Assembly (NCBI RefSeq): GCF_023703325.1
Contig: NZ_JAMQGM010000008.1
Coordinates: forward strand, 62,001 to 126,000
Reading direction: 5' to 3'
Source: Streptomyces meridianus
Lineage (GTDB): Bacteria > Actinomycetota > Actinomycetes > Streptomycetales > Streptomycetaceae
Length of the DNA: 64,000 nucleotides
The position numbers were made by a program, and so were the translations under genes. Within the stretch, counting starts at the first letter, position 1; every line of letters begins with the position of its first letter. Below, one piece after another: positions 10,284 to 17,357 of this stretch. Under the pieces are notes generated by a model. The model saw nothing but the letters and a program-made list of their open reading frames with translations, had not been told where the DNA came from and searched no databases.

Positions 10284-10289
10284 TAGAGT
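10284..10289 (+). promoter_or_regulatory. -10 box giving a leaderless reductase mRNA
   Basis: TAGAGT ends 6 nt before the GTG at 10296, so transcription should start on or next to the start codon. There is no ribosome binding site in the gap. The -35 is not evident. Confidence 0.55.
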
Positions 10290-10295
10290 GACCTT

Positions 10296-11534
10296 GTGAG
10301 CGGAGACAGGCAGGCGGAGCAGCGAGCCCTGATCGTGGGCGCGGGAATGGCGGGCGTGCAGACTGCGGTCGCCCTGCGCGAGCAGGGCTGGAGCGGATCG
10401 GTGACGCTGCTGGGGGAGGAACCCCACCAGCCCTACGACCGCCCGCCCCTGTCCAAGGCCGTGCTGCTCGGAACCGCCGAGGGGTCCGCGTTCGACATCG
10501 ACTTCGACGCTCTCGGCATCGAGCTGATGCTGGGACGGCGGGCCACCGCCCTGCGCCCGGACGGGCGGACGGTCGACACCGACACCGGGCCGGTCGGGTA
10601 CGACCGCCTGGTCATCGCAACCGGCGCGGAGGCCATCACCCTTCCGGAGAGCGCCCACCTTCCCGGTGTCCACGTGCTCCGTACTCTCGACGACGCGCGC
10701 CGGCTCCGGTCGGTGCTGGCGGAGCAGCGCGAGATCGTCGTGGTGGGCGCGGGCTGGATCGGCGCGGAGTTCGCCACCGCCGCCCTGGAGGCCGGCTGCC
10801 CGGTCACGGTGGTCGAGGCGGCGGACCGCCCGCTGGCCGACGCCCTGCCCGCGGAGGTCGCCGTCCACATGGGCAGCTGGTACGCGGACCACGGCGTCCG
10901 GCTGCTGACCGGCGCCCGCGTGGTCGCCGTCGAAGCCGGGGGTGTCCTTCTGGACGACGGCAGCCGGCTGACCGCCGACTCCGTGGTCGTGGGGATCGGC
11001 GCCCGCCCGGCCACGGGCTGGCTCGCCGGTTCCGGTATCGAACTGTGCCCCGACGCCTCGATCCGGGCGGATCACCGGTTGCGCACCAACCTGCCCGATG
11101 TGCACGCGGTCGGGGACTGTGCCTCGTTCCCCTCCGCCCGCTACGGGGCCCGCCTGCTCGTCCACCACTGGGACAACGCCCTGCAGGGGCCGAGCACGGT
11201 CGCCGCCAACATCGTCGGGGCCGTGCACGTCGTGGGCAAGGAGGAGTACGGACTGGACTACGACCCGGTGCCCTACTTCTGGTCCGAGCAGTTCGGCCGG
11301 TTCGTGCAGTACGCCGGCCACCACACGGCGGCGGACACCCTGATCTGGCGCGGGGACCCGGGCACCCCGGCCTGGACCGTGTGCTGGCAGCACGACGGCG
11401 TCCTGGTGGCGCTGCTGGCCGTCGGCCGTCCGCGCGATCTCGCCCAGGGGCGCAGACTCATCGAGCGCGGCGCCCGTCTGGACCCGCTCAAGGCCGCGGA
11501 TCCGTCCGTTCCGCTGAAGTCGGCCGTGTCGTGA
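10296..11534 (+). CDS. FAD/NAD(P)H-dependent ferredoxin-reductase-like oxidoreductase
   Basis: 412-aa flavoprotein of the pyridine-nucleotide disulfide oxidoreductase/ferredoxin reductase family. It shows the FAD fold ALIVGAGMAGVQTAVAL, the contact LLGEEPHQPYDRPPLSKA, the NAD(P)H fold VVVGAGWIGAEFATAALEAG, and the second FAD motif VHAVGDCAS (about residues 268-276). A CxxxxC redox disulfide is absent, as expected for the reductase component of oxygenase or P450 electron chains rather than a thioredoxin reductase type. No ferredoxin or oxygenase gene lies beside it, so the partner is unknown. Confidence 0.9.
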   Translation: MSGDRQAEQRALIVGAGMAGVQTAVALREQGWSGSVTLLGEEPHQPYDRPPLSKAVLLGTAEGSAFDIDFDALGIELMLGRRATALRPDGRTVDTDTGPVGYDRLVIATGAEAITLPESAHLPGVHVLRTLDDARRLRSVLAEQREIVVVGAGWIGAEFATAALEAGCPVTVVEAADRPLADALPAEVAVHMGSWYADHGVRLLTGARVVAVEAGGVLLDDGSRLTADSVVVGIGARPATGWLAGSGIELCPDASIRADHRLRTNLPDVHAVGDCASFPSARYGARLLVHHWDNALQGPSTVAANIVGAVHVVGKEEYGLDYDPVPYFWSEQFGRFVQYAGHHTAADTLIWRGDPGTPAWTVCWQHDGVLVALLAVGRPRDLAQGRRLIERGARLDPLKAADPSVPLKSAVS

Positions 11535-11591
11535 CCACCGCCCGGCGGTGCCCGGCTACCGACTGTCGGTTGCGGATGGCAGGCTTGTCCC

Positions 11592-11957
11592 GTGACCGAG
11601 ATTGACACCAAGACCGATGCGCTCGTCCCCGCGTGGCTGAACCTTCCCGAGATCGCCGAGCTGCTGGGGGTCGAAGTGACCCGCGTCCGGCAGCTGGTGA
11701 AGGAGGGCTCGCTGATCGCGGTGCGCCGCGGAGAGAACCGGGTGCTGCAGGTGCCCGCCGACTTCATCGGCGACGGCAGGATCGTCAAGGGCCTCGTGGG
11801 CACCCTGACGCTCCTGCGGGACGACGGCTTCACCGACGAGGAGATGCTGGAATGGCTCTTCACGCCTGACCCGAGCCTTCCCGGAACGCCGGCGCAGGCT
11901 CTGCGGGAGAACCGTGGCACCGAAGTGAAGCGCCGGGCCCAGGCCCTCGCGGTCTGA
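11592..11957 (+). CDS. Rv2175c-family winged-helix DNA-binding protein
   Basis: 121-aa protein with an N-terminal helix-turn-helix (PAWLNLPEIAELLGVEVTRVRQLVKEGSLIAVRRGENRVLQVP) and a helical C-terminal half (VKGLVGTLTLLRDDGFTDEEMLEWLF). It matches mycobacterial Rv2175c, a DNA-binding protein phosphorylated by PknL. Here the PknL-like kinase gene lies about 4.4 kb away, so kinase and substrate genes are neighbours but no longer adjacent. The N-terminal tail (MTEIDTKTD) has Thr2, Thr6 and Thr8 as possible phosphosites by analogy; this is inferred. GTG start with little leader, possibly leaderless. Confidence 0.87.
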   Translation: MTEIDTKTDALVPAWLNLPEIAELLGVEVTRVRQLVKEGSLIAVRRGENRVLQVPADFIGDGRIVKGLVGTLTLLRDDGFTDEEMLEWLFTPDPSLPGTPAQALRENRGTEVKRRAQALAV

Positions 11958-11974
11958 CCGCGGCGACACCATCC

Positions 11975-12012
11975 GGTGTACGGGCCGGGGACCGCTCCCG
12001 GGCCCGTACACC
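11975..12012 (+). terminator. hairpin between the Rv2175c-like gene and thiE
   Basis: Perfect 12-bp inverted repeat (arm GGTGTACGGGCC) starting 18 nt after one stop codon and ending 18 nt before the thiE start. It most likely terminates the upstream transcript. No U tract follows, and thiE shows no aptamer here, so an attenuator role is not supported beyond position. Confidence 0.65.
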
Positions 12013-12029
12013 ACGATCCCGAGGGGACC

Positions 12030-12680
12030 ATGACCACCGCGCGCGAGCAGCTGTCCGATGCCCGCCTCTATCTGTGCACCGACGCCCGGCGGAGGCAGGG
12101 CGACCTTGCGGACTTCCTCGACGCGGTGCTCGCCGGCGGTGTGGACATCGTCCAGCTGCGCGACAAGGGCATGGAGGCGGCGGAGGAACTCGAGCACCTC
12201 GAGGTCTTCGCCGACGCGTGCCGCCGGCACGGCAAGCTGCTCGCGGTGAACGACCGGGCGGACGTGGCCCACGCGGCCCGCTCCGCCGTCCTGCACCTGG
12301 GCCAGGGCGACCTGCCGGTCCCGGCGGCACGCGCGATCCTCGGCGACCGGGTGCTGATCGGCCGGTCCACCCACGCCGAGGCGGAGGTGGACGCCGCCGT
12401 CACCGAGCCCGGCACCGACTACTTCTGCACCGGGCCCTGCTGGCCCACTCCCACCAAGCCGGGCCGCCCCGCCCCCGGGCTCGCCTTGGTCCGGTACGCA
12501 GCCGCGCTGCACCCGTCCCGGCCGTGGTTCGCCATCGGCGGCATCGACGCCTCGAACATCGAGGCCGTGCTGGATGCCGGAGCGCGCCGCGCGGTCGTGG
12601 TCCGTGCGATCACCGAGGCCGACGATCCGGGTGCGGCTGCCACCGGGCTGGCGAAGACGATCCGCGAGCGGAGTGCGTGA
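12030..12680 (+). CDS. thiE: thiamine-phosphate synthase ThiE
   Basis: Joins the pyrimidine and thiazole halves to make thiamine phosphate. The 216-aa TIM barrel shows [71 protein letters not shown] and [13 protein letters not shown]. The ATG at 12030 has GAGGGGA just upstream; the longer in-frame reading starting inside the hairpin is rejected. Unlike thiOSG it has no TPP riboswitch directly upstream and lies on the opposite strand about 2.3 kb from that operon. Confidence 0.94.
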   Translation: MTTAREQLSDARLYLCTDARRRQGDLADFLDAVLAGGVDIVQLRDKGMEAAEELEHLEVFADACRRHGKLLAVNDRADVAHAARSAVLHLGQGDLPVPAARAILGDRVLIGRSTHAEAEVDAAVTEPGTDYFCTGPCWPTPTKPGRPAPGLALVRYAAALHPSRPWFAIGGIDASNIEAVLDAGARRAVVVRAITEADDPGAAATGLAKTIRERSA

Positions 12681-12775
12681 CGGCACCCTGAGTGACGGGC
12701 TGTCCGAGGGCTGGACAGGAGCCCGGTCAATCGGACATATGGGCTCGTCGATTGGGGGTGCGGGAGCCCGCTGGT

Positions 12776-12781
12776 TAACCT
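12776..12781 (+). promoter_or_regulatory. -10 box giving a leaderless metF mRNA
   Basis: TAACCT ends 6 nt before the metF ATG at 12788. TTGGGG (12752-12757) at 18 bp spacing is a possible -35. No ribosome binding site lies between the -10 and the ATG. Confidence 0.55.
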
Positions 12782-12787
12782 GCCCGT

Positions 12788-13705
12788 ATGGCCCTTGGTA
12801 CTGCTTCCACCCGGTCGGATCGCGCGCGCACCGTACGTGACCTGCTCGCTTCCGGCGAGCGATCGTTCTCGTTCGAGTTCGCCGCGCCGAAGACCGAGAA
12901 GGGTGAGCGGACCCTGTGGAACGCCATCCGTCGCATCGAGGCGGTGGCGCCCACCTTCGTCTCCGTGACGTACGGAGCCGGGGGGTCCTCGCGCGACGGG
13001 ACGGTTCGCGCCACCGAGCGCATCGCGACGGACACCACGCTCACGCCGGTGGCGCATCTCACCGCCGTCGAGCACTCCGTCGCCGAGCTCAGGAACATCA
13101 TCGGGCGTTACGCCGACGCCGGGATCCGCAACATGCTGGCACTGCGCGGCGATCCGCCTGGCGACCCGATGGGCGAGTGGGTGCCGCACCCCGAGGGAGT
13201 GCAGTACGCGGCCGACCTGGTCCGGCTGATCAAGGAGTCCGGTGACTTCTGCGTGGGCGTCGCGGCCTTCCCCGAGATGCACCCGCGTTCGACGGACTGG
13301 CAGAGTGACGTTCGTCATTTCGTCGACAAATGCCGGGCGGGTGCGGACTTCGCGATCACGCAGATGTTCTTCTACCCGGACGACTACCTCCGCCTGCGCG
13401 ACCGGGTCGCGGCGGCCGGTTGCGAGACCCCCATCATCCCGGAGATCATGCCGGTCACGAACGTCCGGCAGATCGAGCGGTTCGCCCAGCTCAGCAACGC
13501 GGCGTTCCCGCCCGAGCTGGCGGAACGCATCCTGGCGGTCGAGGACGATCCGGCCGCTGTACGCTCCATGGGCATCGAGTACGCCACGGAGCTCTGTGCG
13601 CGCCTGATGTCCGAGGACATCCCCGGCCTGCACTTCATTACCCTGAACCACTCCACGGCAACGCTGGAAATCTACGAGAATCTCGGTTTGCATCAGCAGT
13701 CCTGA
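12788..13705 (+). CDS. metF: methylenetetrahydrofolate reductase
   Basis: Reduces 5,10-methylenetetrahydrofolate to 5-methyltetrahydrofolate for methionine synthesis, using FAD. The 305-aa TIM barrel has the conserved [10 protein letters not shown] (catalytic Glu), [59 protein letters not shown] and PEIMPVTN, and ends in [20 protein letters not shown]. Length is normal. The ATG start is supported by the leaderless -10 box. A homologue of this gene is also near pknL and Rv2175c in mycobacteria. Confidence 0.95.
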   Translation: MALGTASTRSDRARTVRDLLASGERSFSFEFAAPKTEKGERTLWNAIRRIEAVAPTFVSVTYGAGGSSRDGTVRATERIATDTTLTPVAHLTAVEHSVAELRNIIGRYADAGIRNMLALRGDPPGDPMGEWVPHPEGVQYAADLVRLIKESGDFCVGVAAFPEMHPRSTDWQSDVRHFVDKCRAGADFAITQMFFYPDDYLRLRDRVAAAGCETPIIPEIMPVTNVRQIERFAQLSNAAFPPELAERILAVEDDPAAVRSMGIEYATELCARLMSEDIPGLHFITLNHSTATLEIYENLGLHQQS

Positions 13706-13738
13706 CAGCGGCCGGTCACCGGCAGGAGAGGGGCGTAC

Positions 13739-14737
13739 ATGGGCTGGACGGTCCTCTATATCGCGTTCGGAATCGTCGCTCTGTGGCTGCTCGGCGAGGT
13801 GCTGCTGCAGTACAAGGCGCGGCTGCGCTGGCGGCTGCTGGCCTTCGTCGGCTTCCTGACCGTCGTCCTCGGTGTGCTGGTGCCCTCGGTGCCGGTGATC
13901 GGAGCCGGAGCGATCGCGTTCGCGATCGGCCAGACGTACGTCACGCTCTCCTTCCGCAGCGGCTTCTCCTCGGGCTGGTCGGTGCCCAACGCCCCGGCCT
14001 GGGCCCGCCGCCGGGACGACGACGTGCCGGAGTACGGCGAGGCGTACGACGGCTACGACGACCGGGAGACCTACGACGACCACCGTCAGGACTACGAGGG
14101 CCACGACGGCCACGAGGGCTCCGAGACCGCTCCTGACGCGGTGCCGTCCGCCCATGCCGAGGCGCCCGATCCCGTCTACACCCCCCAGCCGATGCCGGAC
14201 GAGACCGGCCAGTACGGCGTCTACGACGACAGCGCCCGGCAGGCCGCCGAGCAGCAGGGCATCTACGACGGCTACCCGGGCTACACCGGCTACGGCCAGG
14301 GCGGACTCGACCCGTACGGCCAGGACGTCAACGCGGCGGCCCACAGCACCTACGGCGACGGCGGATATCCCGGCGGCCAGGCGGGCCCCGACGGCCAGGG
14401 CATATACACCGGCGGGCAGGATGCCTACGCCGAGGCCGGGTTCGACTACAACAACAGCGGGCAGTACGCCGGCTACACGGACCCGTACGGACAGCAGGGT
14501 TACGACCCCTACTCCGGTTACGGCCAGGGCTACGACACCAGCGGTTATCCGGCCGACCCCTACGGCCGGCAGCAGTACGGCACGGAAACGCCACCCGGCG
14601 GCGTGTGGGTCCCGCAGCAGCGCGACGGCGACCAGCAGTACCAGCAGCAGGACGGGGAACAGCCCTACCCCTACCAGGGCGGCTACGACAACCACGAGCC
14701 GTACGAGACGGGCTACGACGGCCAGTACCGCTACTGA
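13739..14737 (+). CDS. membrane protein with a Tyr/Gly/Gln-rich low-complexity tail
   Basis: 332-aa protein in two parts. Residues 1-72 hold two or three hydrophobic helices (LYIAFGIVALWLLGEVLL; LLAFVGFLTVVLGVLVPSVPVIGAGAIAFAIGQTYV). From about residue 95 to the end the chain is intrinsically disordered, rich in Tyr, Asp, Gly, Gln and Pro, with repeated short Gly-Tyr blocks such as YGQGG, YDPYSGYGQGY and DPYGQQ. I know no function. It follows metF by 33 nt with a GGAGAGG site before the ATG and could share its transcript. The third-position GC is normal, so the tail is native coding sequence. Confidence 0.85.
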   Translation: MGWTVLYIAFGIVALWLLGEVLLQYKARLRWRLLAFVGFLTVVLGVLVPSVPVIGAGAIAFAIGQTYVTLSFRSGFSSGWSVPNAPAWARRRDDDVPEYGEAYDGYDDRETYDDHRQDYEGHDGHEGSETAPDAVPSAHAEAPDPVYTPQPMPDETGQYGVYDDSARQAAEQQGIYDGYPGYTGYGQGGLDPYGQDVNAAAHSTYGDGGYPGGQAGPDGQGIYTGGQDAYAEAGFDYNNSGQYAGYTDPYGQQGYDPYSGYGQGYDTSGYPADPYGRQQYGTETPPGGVWVPQQRDGDQQYQQQDGEQPYPYQGGYDNHEPYETGYDGQYRY

Positions 14738-14763
14738 GCTTCCCCCGGGCCGGAAGAGCTCAG
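14734..14763. terminator. compact bidirectional terminator
   Basis: CTGAGCTTCC and GGAAGAGCTCAG pair (10 bp with a 2-nt bulge, loop CCCGGGCC-like). The hairpin covers the stop codons of both converging genes (stops at 14735-14737 and 14760-14762), leaving only 22 nt between them. Confidence 0.6.
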
Positions 14764-16286
14764 GACGACCCCCGCCAGCCGTCCCCTTCGACGATCAGTC
14801 CGGCGACCAGAGCGCCGGACATGCCGGTGTGCGCGAGTCCGCCGCCCGGGTGAGCCCAGCCGCCCACCAGGTAGAGGCCGGGGAGCCGGGTGGTGTTGCC
14901 GGGCAGCAGCAGCCCGCCCTCCGCGCCGACCAGCGCGGGGCGCGGCACCGCACCGTCGGACGTCCCGGTCTCGGAAGCCGTGTCGGCGGGCGTGTGCACC
15001 CGGCGCCACAGCACCCGTTGCGGCAACCCCGGTATCGCCGCCGTGGCGGCTTCGACCATTCGGTCGGCCAGCCGCCCGGCCCTCTCCTCGTCCCACACGA
15101 CGGGGCCGATCGGTGCCACGGTGGCGGTCAGCGTGACGGACTCGTGTGCCTCGTCGGGGCGCAGAGCCGCGTCGTCCGGGCGCAGGACGGTCACGGTGGG
15201 CCGCTCGCAGGGTTCGCGCGGGCCGTCGCCGAACACCGAGGCCGCTTCCGTCTCGGGGTCCGTTGTGTGCACGACGGTGCGATGCGCCGCCTCCGCCGGG
15301 CGCGTACCGCGCAGCGCCAGGCAGACGGTGAACCGGCCGGGCACCCGGTCGCCGCGGCCGTCCCCCTCCTGCGGTCCCCGGCCGGCGTGCGGGGAGCCGC
15401 CCCGCAGGCCGGCCACCGCCGACGGGTGGACTCCCGCAACCACGATGTCCGCCGCGGCCTCGCTGCCGTCGGCGAGTTCCAGCCCGGCGGCCTTCCCGTC
15501 CCGTTCCAGGATCCGCACCACCTCGGCGCCGAAGGCGAAGGCGACGCCCCGCTCCCGGCAGCGCTCGTGGACGGCGTCGGCGAGCGCCCGCATCCCGCCG
15601 CGCACGTACCAGGTGCCGAAGGTGTGCTCCAGATAGGCCAGAACGGCCGAACTCGGCGGCGCCGTACGGGAGTCGAAGCCGTACGCCAGGGCGTGGCTCT
15701 CCAGCAGGGCCACCTGGCGCGGATCGCGCAGTTCGTTGCGCGCGACCTCGGCCAGGGTGCGTGGCTGCTGCTTCCGCCCGAGCAGCCGGCGCCGGGGCAG
15801 TGCCGGATAGGGGTCCTGCCCCAGCAGAGCCGCGCGGTCCGGGCTCATCGGCTCCTCCAGCAGAGGGCGCCGGATGGCGTCCCAGGCGGTACGGGCCCGG
15901 TTCACCAGCTCGCCCCAGCGCTCTCCGGCACCGGGAGCGAGGGCGGCGTCCAGCGCCCGGACCACGCCGGCCCGGGAAGCGTTCGGCAGGGCGAGCCGGG
16001 TGCCGTCGGGGAACAGATGGACGCTCGCCGGGTCCACCTGGGTCAGCTCGACGCACTCCTCGAGCGAACGCTTCCCGGTCTTGACGAACAGGTCCCGGTG
16101 GACGGCGGGGAGATGGAGGAGTCCGGGCCCGGTGTCGAAGCCGAACCCGTCCCGCTCGAAGCGCCGGACGGCCCCGCCGTGGGTTGCCGAACGCTCGTAC
16201 ACCGTCACCCGGTGGCCCGCCGTGGCCAGCCGGGCGGCGGCCGCCATGGCGCCCATCCCAGCGCCGATCACCGCAATCCGTGCCAT
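14760..16286 (-). CDS. CrtI-like FAD-dependent oxidoreductase (phytoene desaturase family)
   Basis: 508-aa flavoprotein. The N-terminal FAD-binding fold is MARIAVIGAGMGAMAAAARLATAGHRVTVYER, followed by the desaturase-type GGAVRRFERDGFGFDTGPGLLHLP and the substrate-domain piece WYVRGGMRALADAV. The C-terminal FAD block GLYLVGGWAHPGGGLAHTGMSGALVAGLI is that of CrtI/retinol-saturase-like enzymes. No carotenoid genes (crtE, crtB) lie nearby, so carotenoid desaturation is not supported by context; the substrate is open. The ATG at 16286 is chosen because it directly starts the FAD fold; the frame stays open further upstream without coding character. Confidence 0.87.
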   Translation of the reverse strand: MARIAVIGAGMGAMAAAARLATAGHRVTVYERSATHGGAVRRFERDGFGFDTGPGLLHLPAVHRDLFVKTGKRSLEECVELTQVDPASVHLFPDGTRLALPNASRAGVVRALDAALAPGAGERWGELVNRARTAWDAIRRPLLEEPMSPDRAALLGQDPYPALPRRRLLGRKQQPRTLAEVARNELRDPRQVALLESHALAYGFDSRTAPPSSAVLAYLEHTFGTWYVRGGMRALADAVHERCRERGVAFAFGAEVVRILERDGKAAGLELADGSEAAADIVVAGVHPSAVAGLRGGSPHAGRGPQEGDGRGDRVPGRFTVCLALRGTRPAEAAHRTVVHTTDPETEAASVFGDGPREPCERPTVTVLRPDDAALRPDEAHESVTLTATVAPIGPVVWDEERAGRLADRMVEAATAAIPGLPQRVLWRRVHTPADTASETGTSDGAVPRPALVGAEGGLLLPGNTTRLPGLYLVGGWAHPGGGLAHTGMSGALVAGLIVEGDGWRGSS

Positions 16287-16718
16287 GGCCGGAACCCTAA
16301 CCCGGGGTGCGGGCCCGGGCGTCCGTGGGCCCGGCCGCCCTCTTTCGTCGTCCCTGCTCAACGCCTGAGTACCCGTACCCAGACGCGGAGTTGAGTACGG
16401 ATACGGATGGGCGCCGCACGGCCGGGACGGCAGAGTGGTGGTCACGGACGGGGGACAGGACCGAACCGCCGGCACGGGGCGGCGGACCGGCCCGGTCTCC
16501 TTCCGTACGGGGGAAGGCACCCACGGGGGAACGGGGTGCCCGGCGGGGGAGCCCTGCAGTGCAGGGAGGGGGACGGGGGACCGGAGCCCCGAGGACCGGG
16601 AGACCGGCCGACGGGATCCGGAAAACGGGGAACGGGGGAACGCGCCGTTCCGGCGCGGTTCGACGGGGGATCGGGCCGCGCCGGGGCGGCGTACCGACGC
16701 GGGCCGGGACAGCCCCGG
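16287..16718. other. 432-nt intergenic region, strongly G-run-rich
   Basis: No gene is supported. The plus strand from about 16440 to 16700 carries more than ten runs of four or more G (GGGGGA, ACGGGGGA, GGGGAACGGGGGAACG), giving marked strand asymmetry. It contains a short palindrome CCCTGCAGTGCAGGG at 16551-16565. The segment 16360-16410 (ACGCCTGAGTACCCGTACC ... GAGTTGAGTACGG) may hold the promoter of the CrtI-like gene. See the finding on possible G-quadruplexes. Confidence 0.6.
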
Positions 16719-17324
16719 TCAGCTGCCGCTCACGCGCCCCTGCAACAGCAGCGAGAGGGCCGCGTGGATGTCGTCCACCGACCGCTCCGGCTGGAAGGCC
16801 TGCCAGTCGAGAGCGGCCACCAGGACCATCCCGACGAGCGCGGAGGCCGTGAGCTGCACGTCGATCTCATCGTTCAGCTCGCCCGTGGCCACGGCGTCCC
16901 GCAGCACGTCCTCCACCACCGTGACGACCTGGCGGCGCAGCGTCCGGAGGGTCGACTGCCAGGCCCGGTTGGTACGCCACAGCTCCGCGACGTAGAGCTG
17001 CGTGAAGGCCGGGTACCGGTCGATGAACTCCAGGCCGGCCCGGATCATCGAATCCAGTGCGTCGACCCGGGTGCCGTTGTCGGCGAGTGCGGTGTCGGCC
17101 GCCTGCTGCAGCGACTGCGCGAGCATGCCCACGCCGTGCCGCAGGAGTTCCTCGAACAACTCGTTCTTGCTGGCGAAGTTGTAGTAGACCGTGCCCTTGG
17201 CGACCCCGGCCCGTTCGGCGATCTCGTCGACCGTGGTCGAGGAGAAGCCCTTCTCCGCGATCAGCGTGACGGCGGCTTCGTAGAGCTTCGTCCGGGTGGC
17301 CCGGCGTCGGGGGCTGGTGTCCAT
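16719..17324 (-). CDS. TetR-family transcriptional regulator
   Basis: 201-aa repressor with the N-terminal TetR helix-turn-helix (RTKLYEAAVTLIAEKGFSSTTVDEIAERAGVAKGTVYYNFASKNELFEELL, about residues 11-62) and an all-helical ligand domain. It is the last gene of an operon with an ABC ATPase and a YhgE-type permease (33 nt downstream of the permease). Its likely operator is the 22-bp perfect palindrome at 20464-20485 in the operon promoter, so the system is probably self-repressed and induced by a compound the permease handles. The effector is unknown. Confidence 0.92.
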   Translation of the reverse strand: MDTSPRRRATRTKLYEAAVTLIAEKGFSSTTVDEIAERAGVAKGTVYYNFASKNELFEELLRHGVGMLAQSLQQAADTALADNGTRVDALDSMIRAGLEFIDRYPAFTQLYVAELWRTNRAWQSTLRTLRRQVVTVVEDVLRDAVATGELNDEIDVQLTASALVGMVLVAALDWQAFQPERSVDDIHAALSLLLQGRVSGS

Positions 17325-17357
17325 GGGCTGATTCTCCTCGCCCCGCAGGGTGCTCGT

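Noticed and set aside
14154..16394. Long plus-strand frame overlapping the Tyr-rich tail gene and the antisense of the CrtI-like gene
   Set aside because: A chance open frame with Thr/Arg/Pro-rich translation. It crosses the terminator and stop codons of two well-supported genes.
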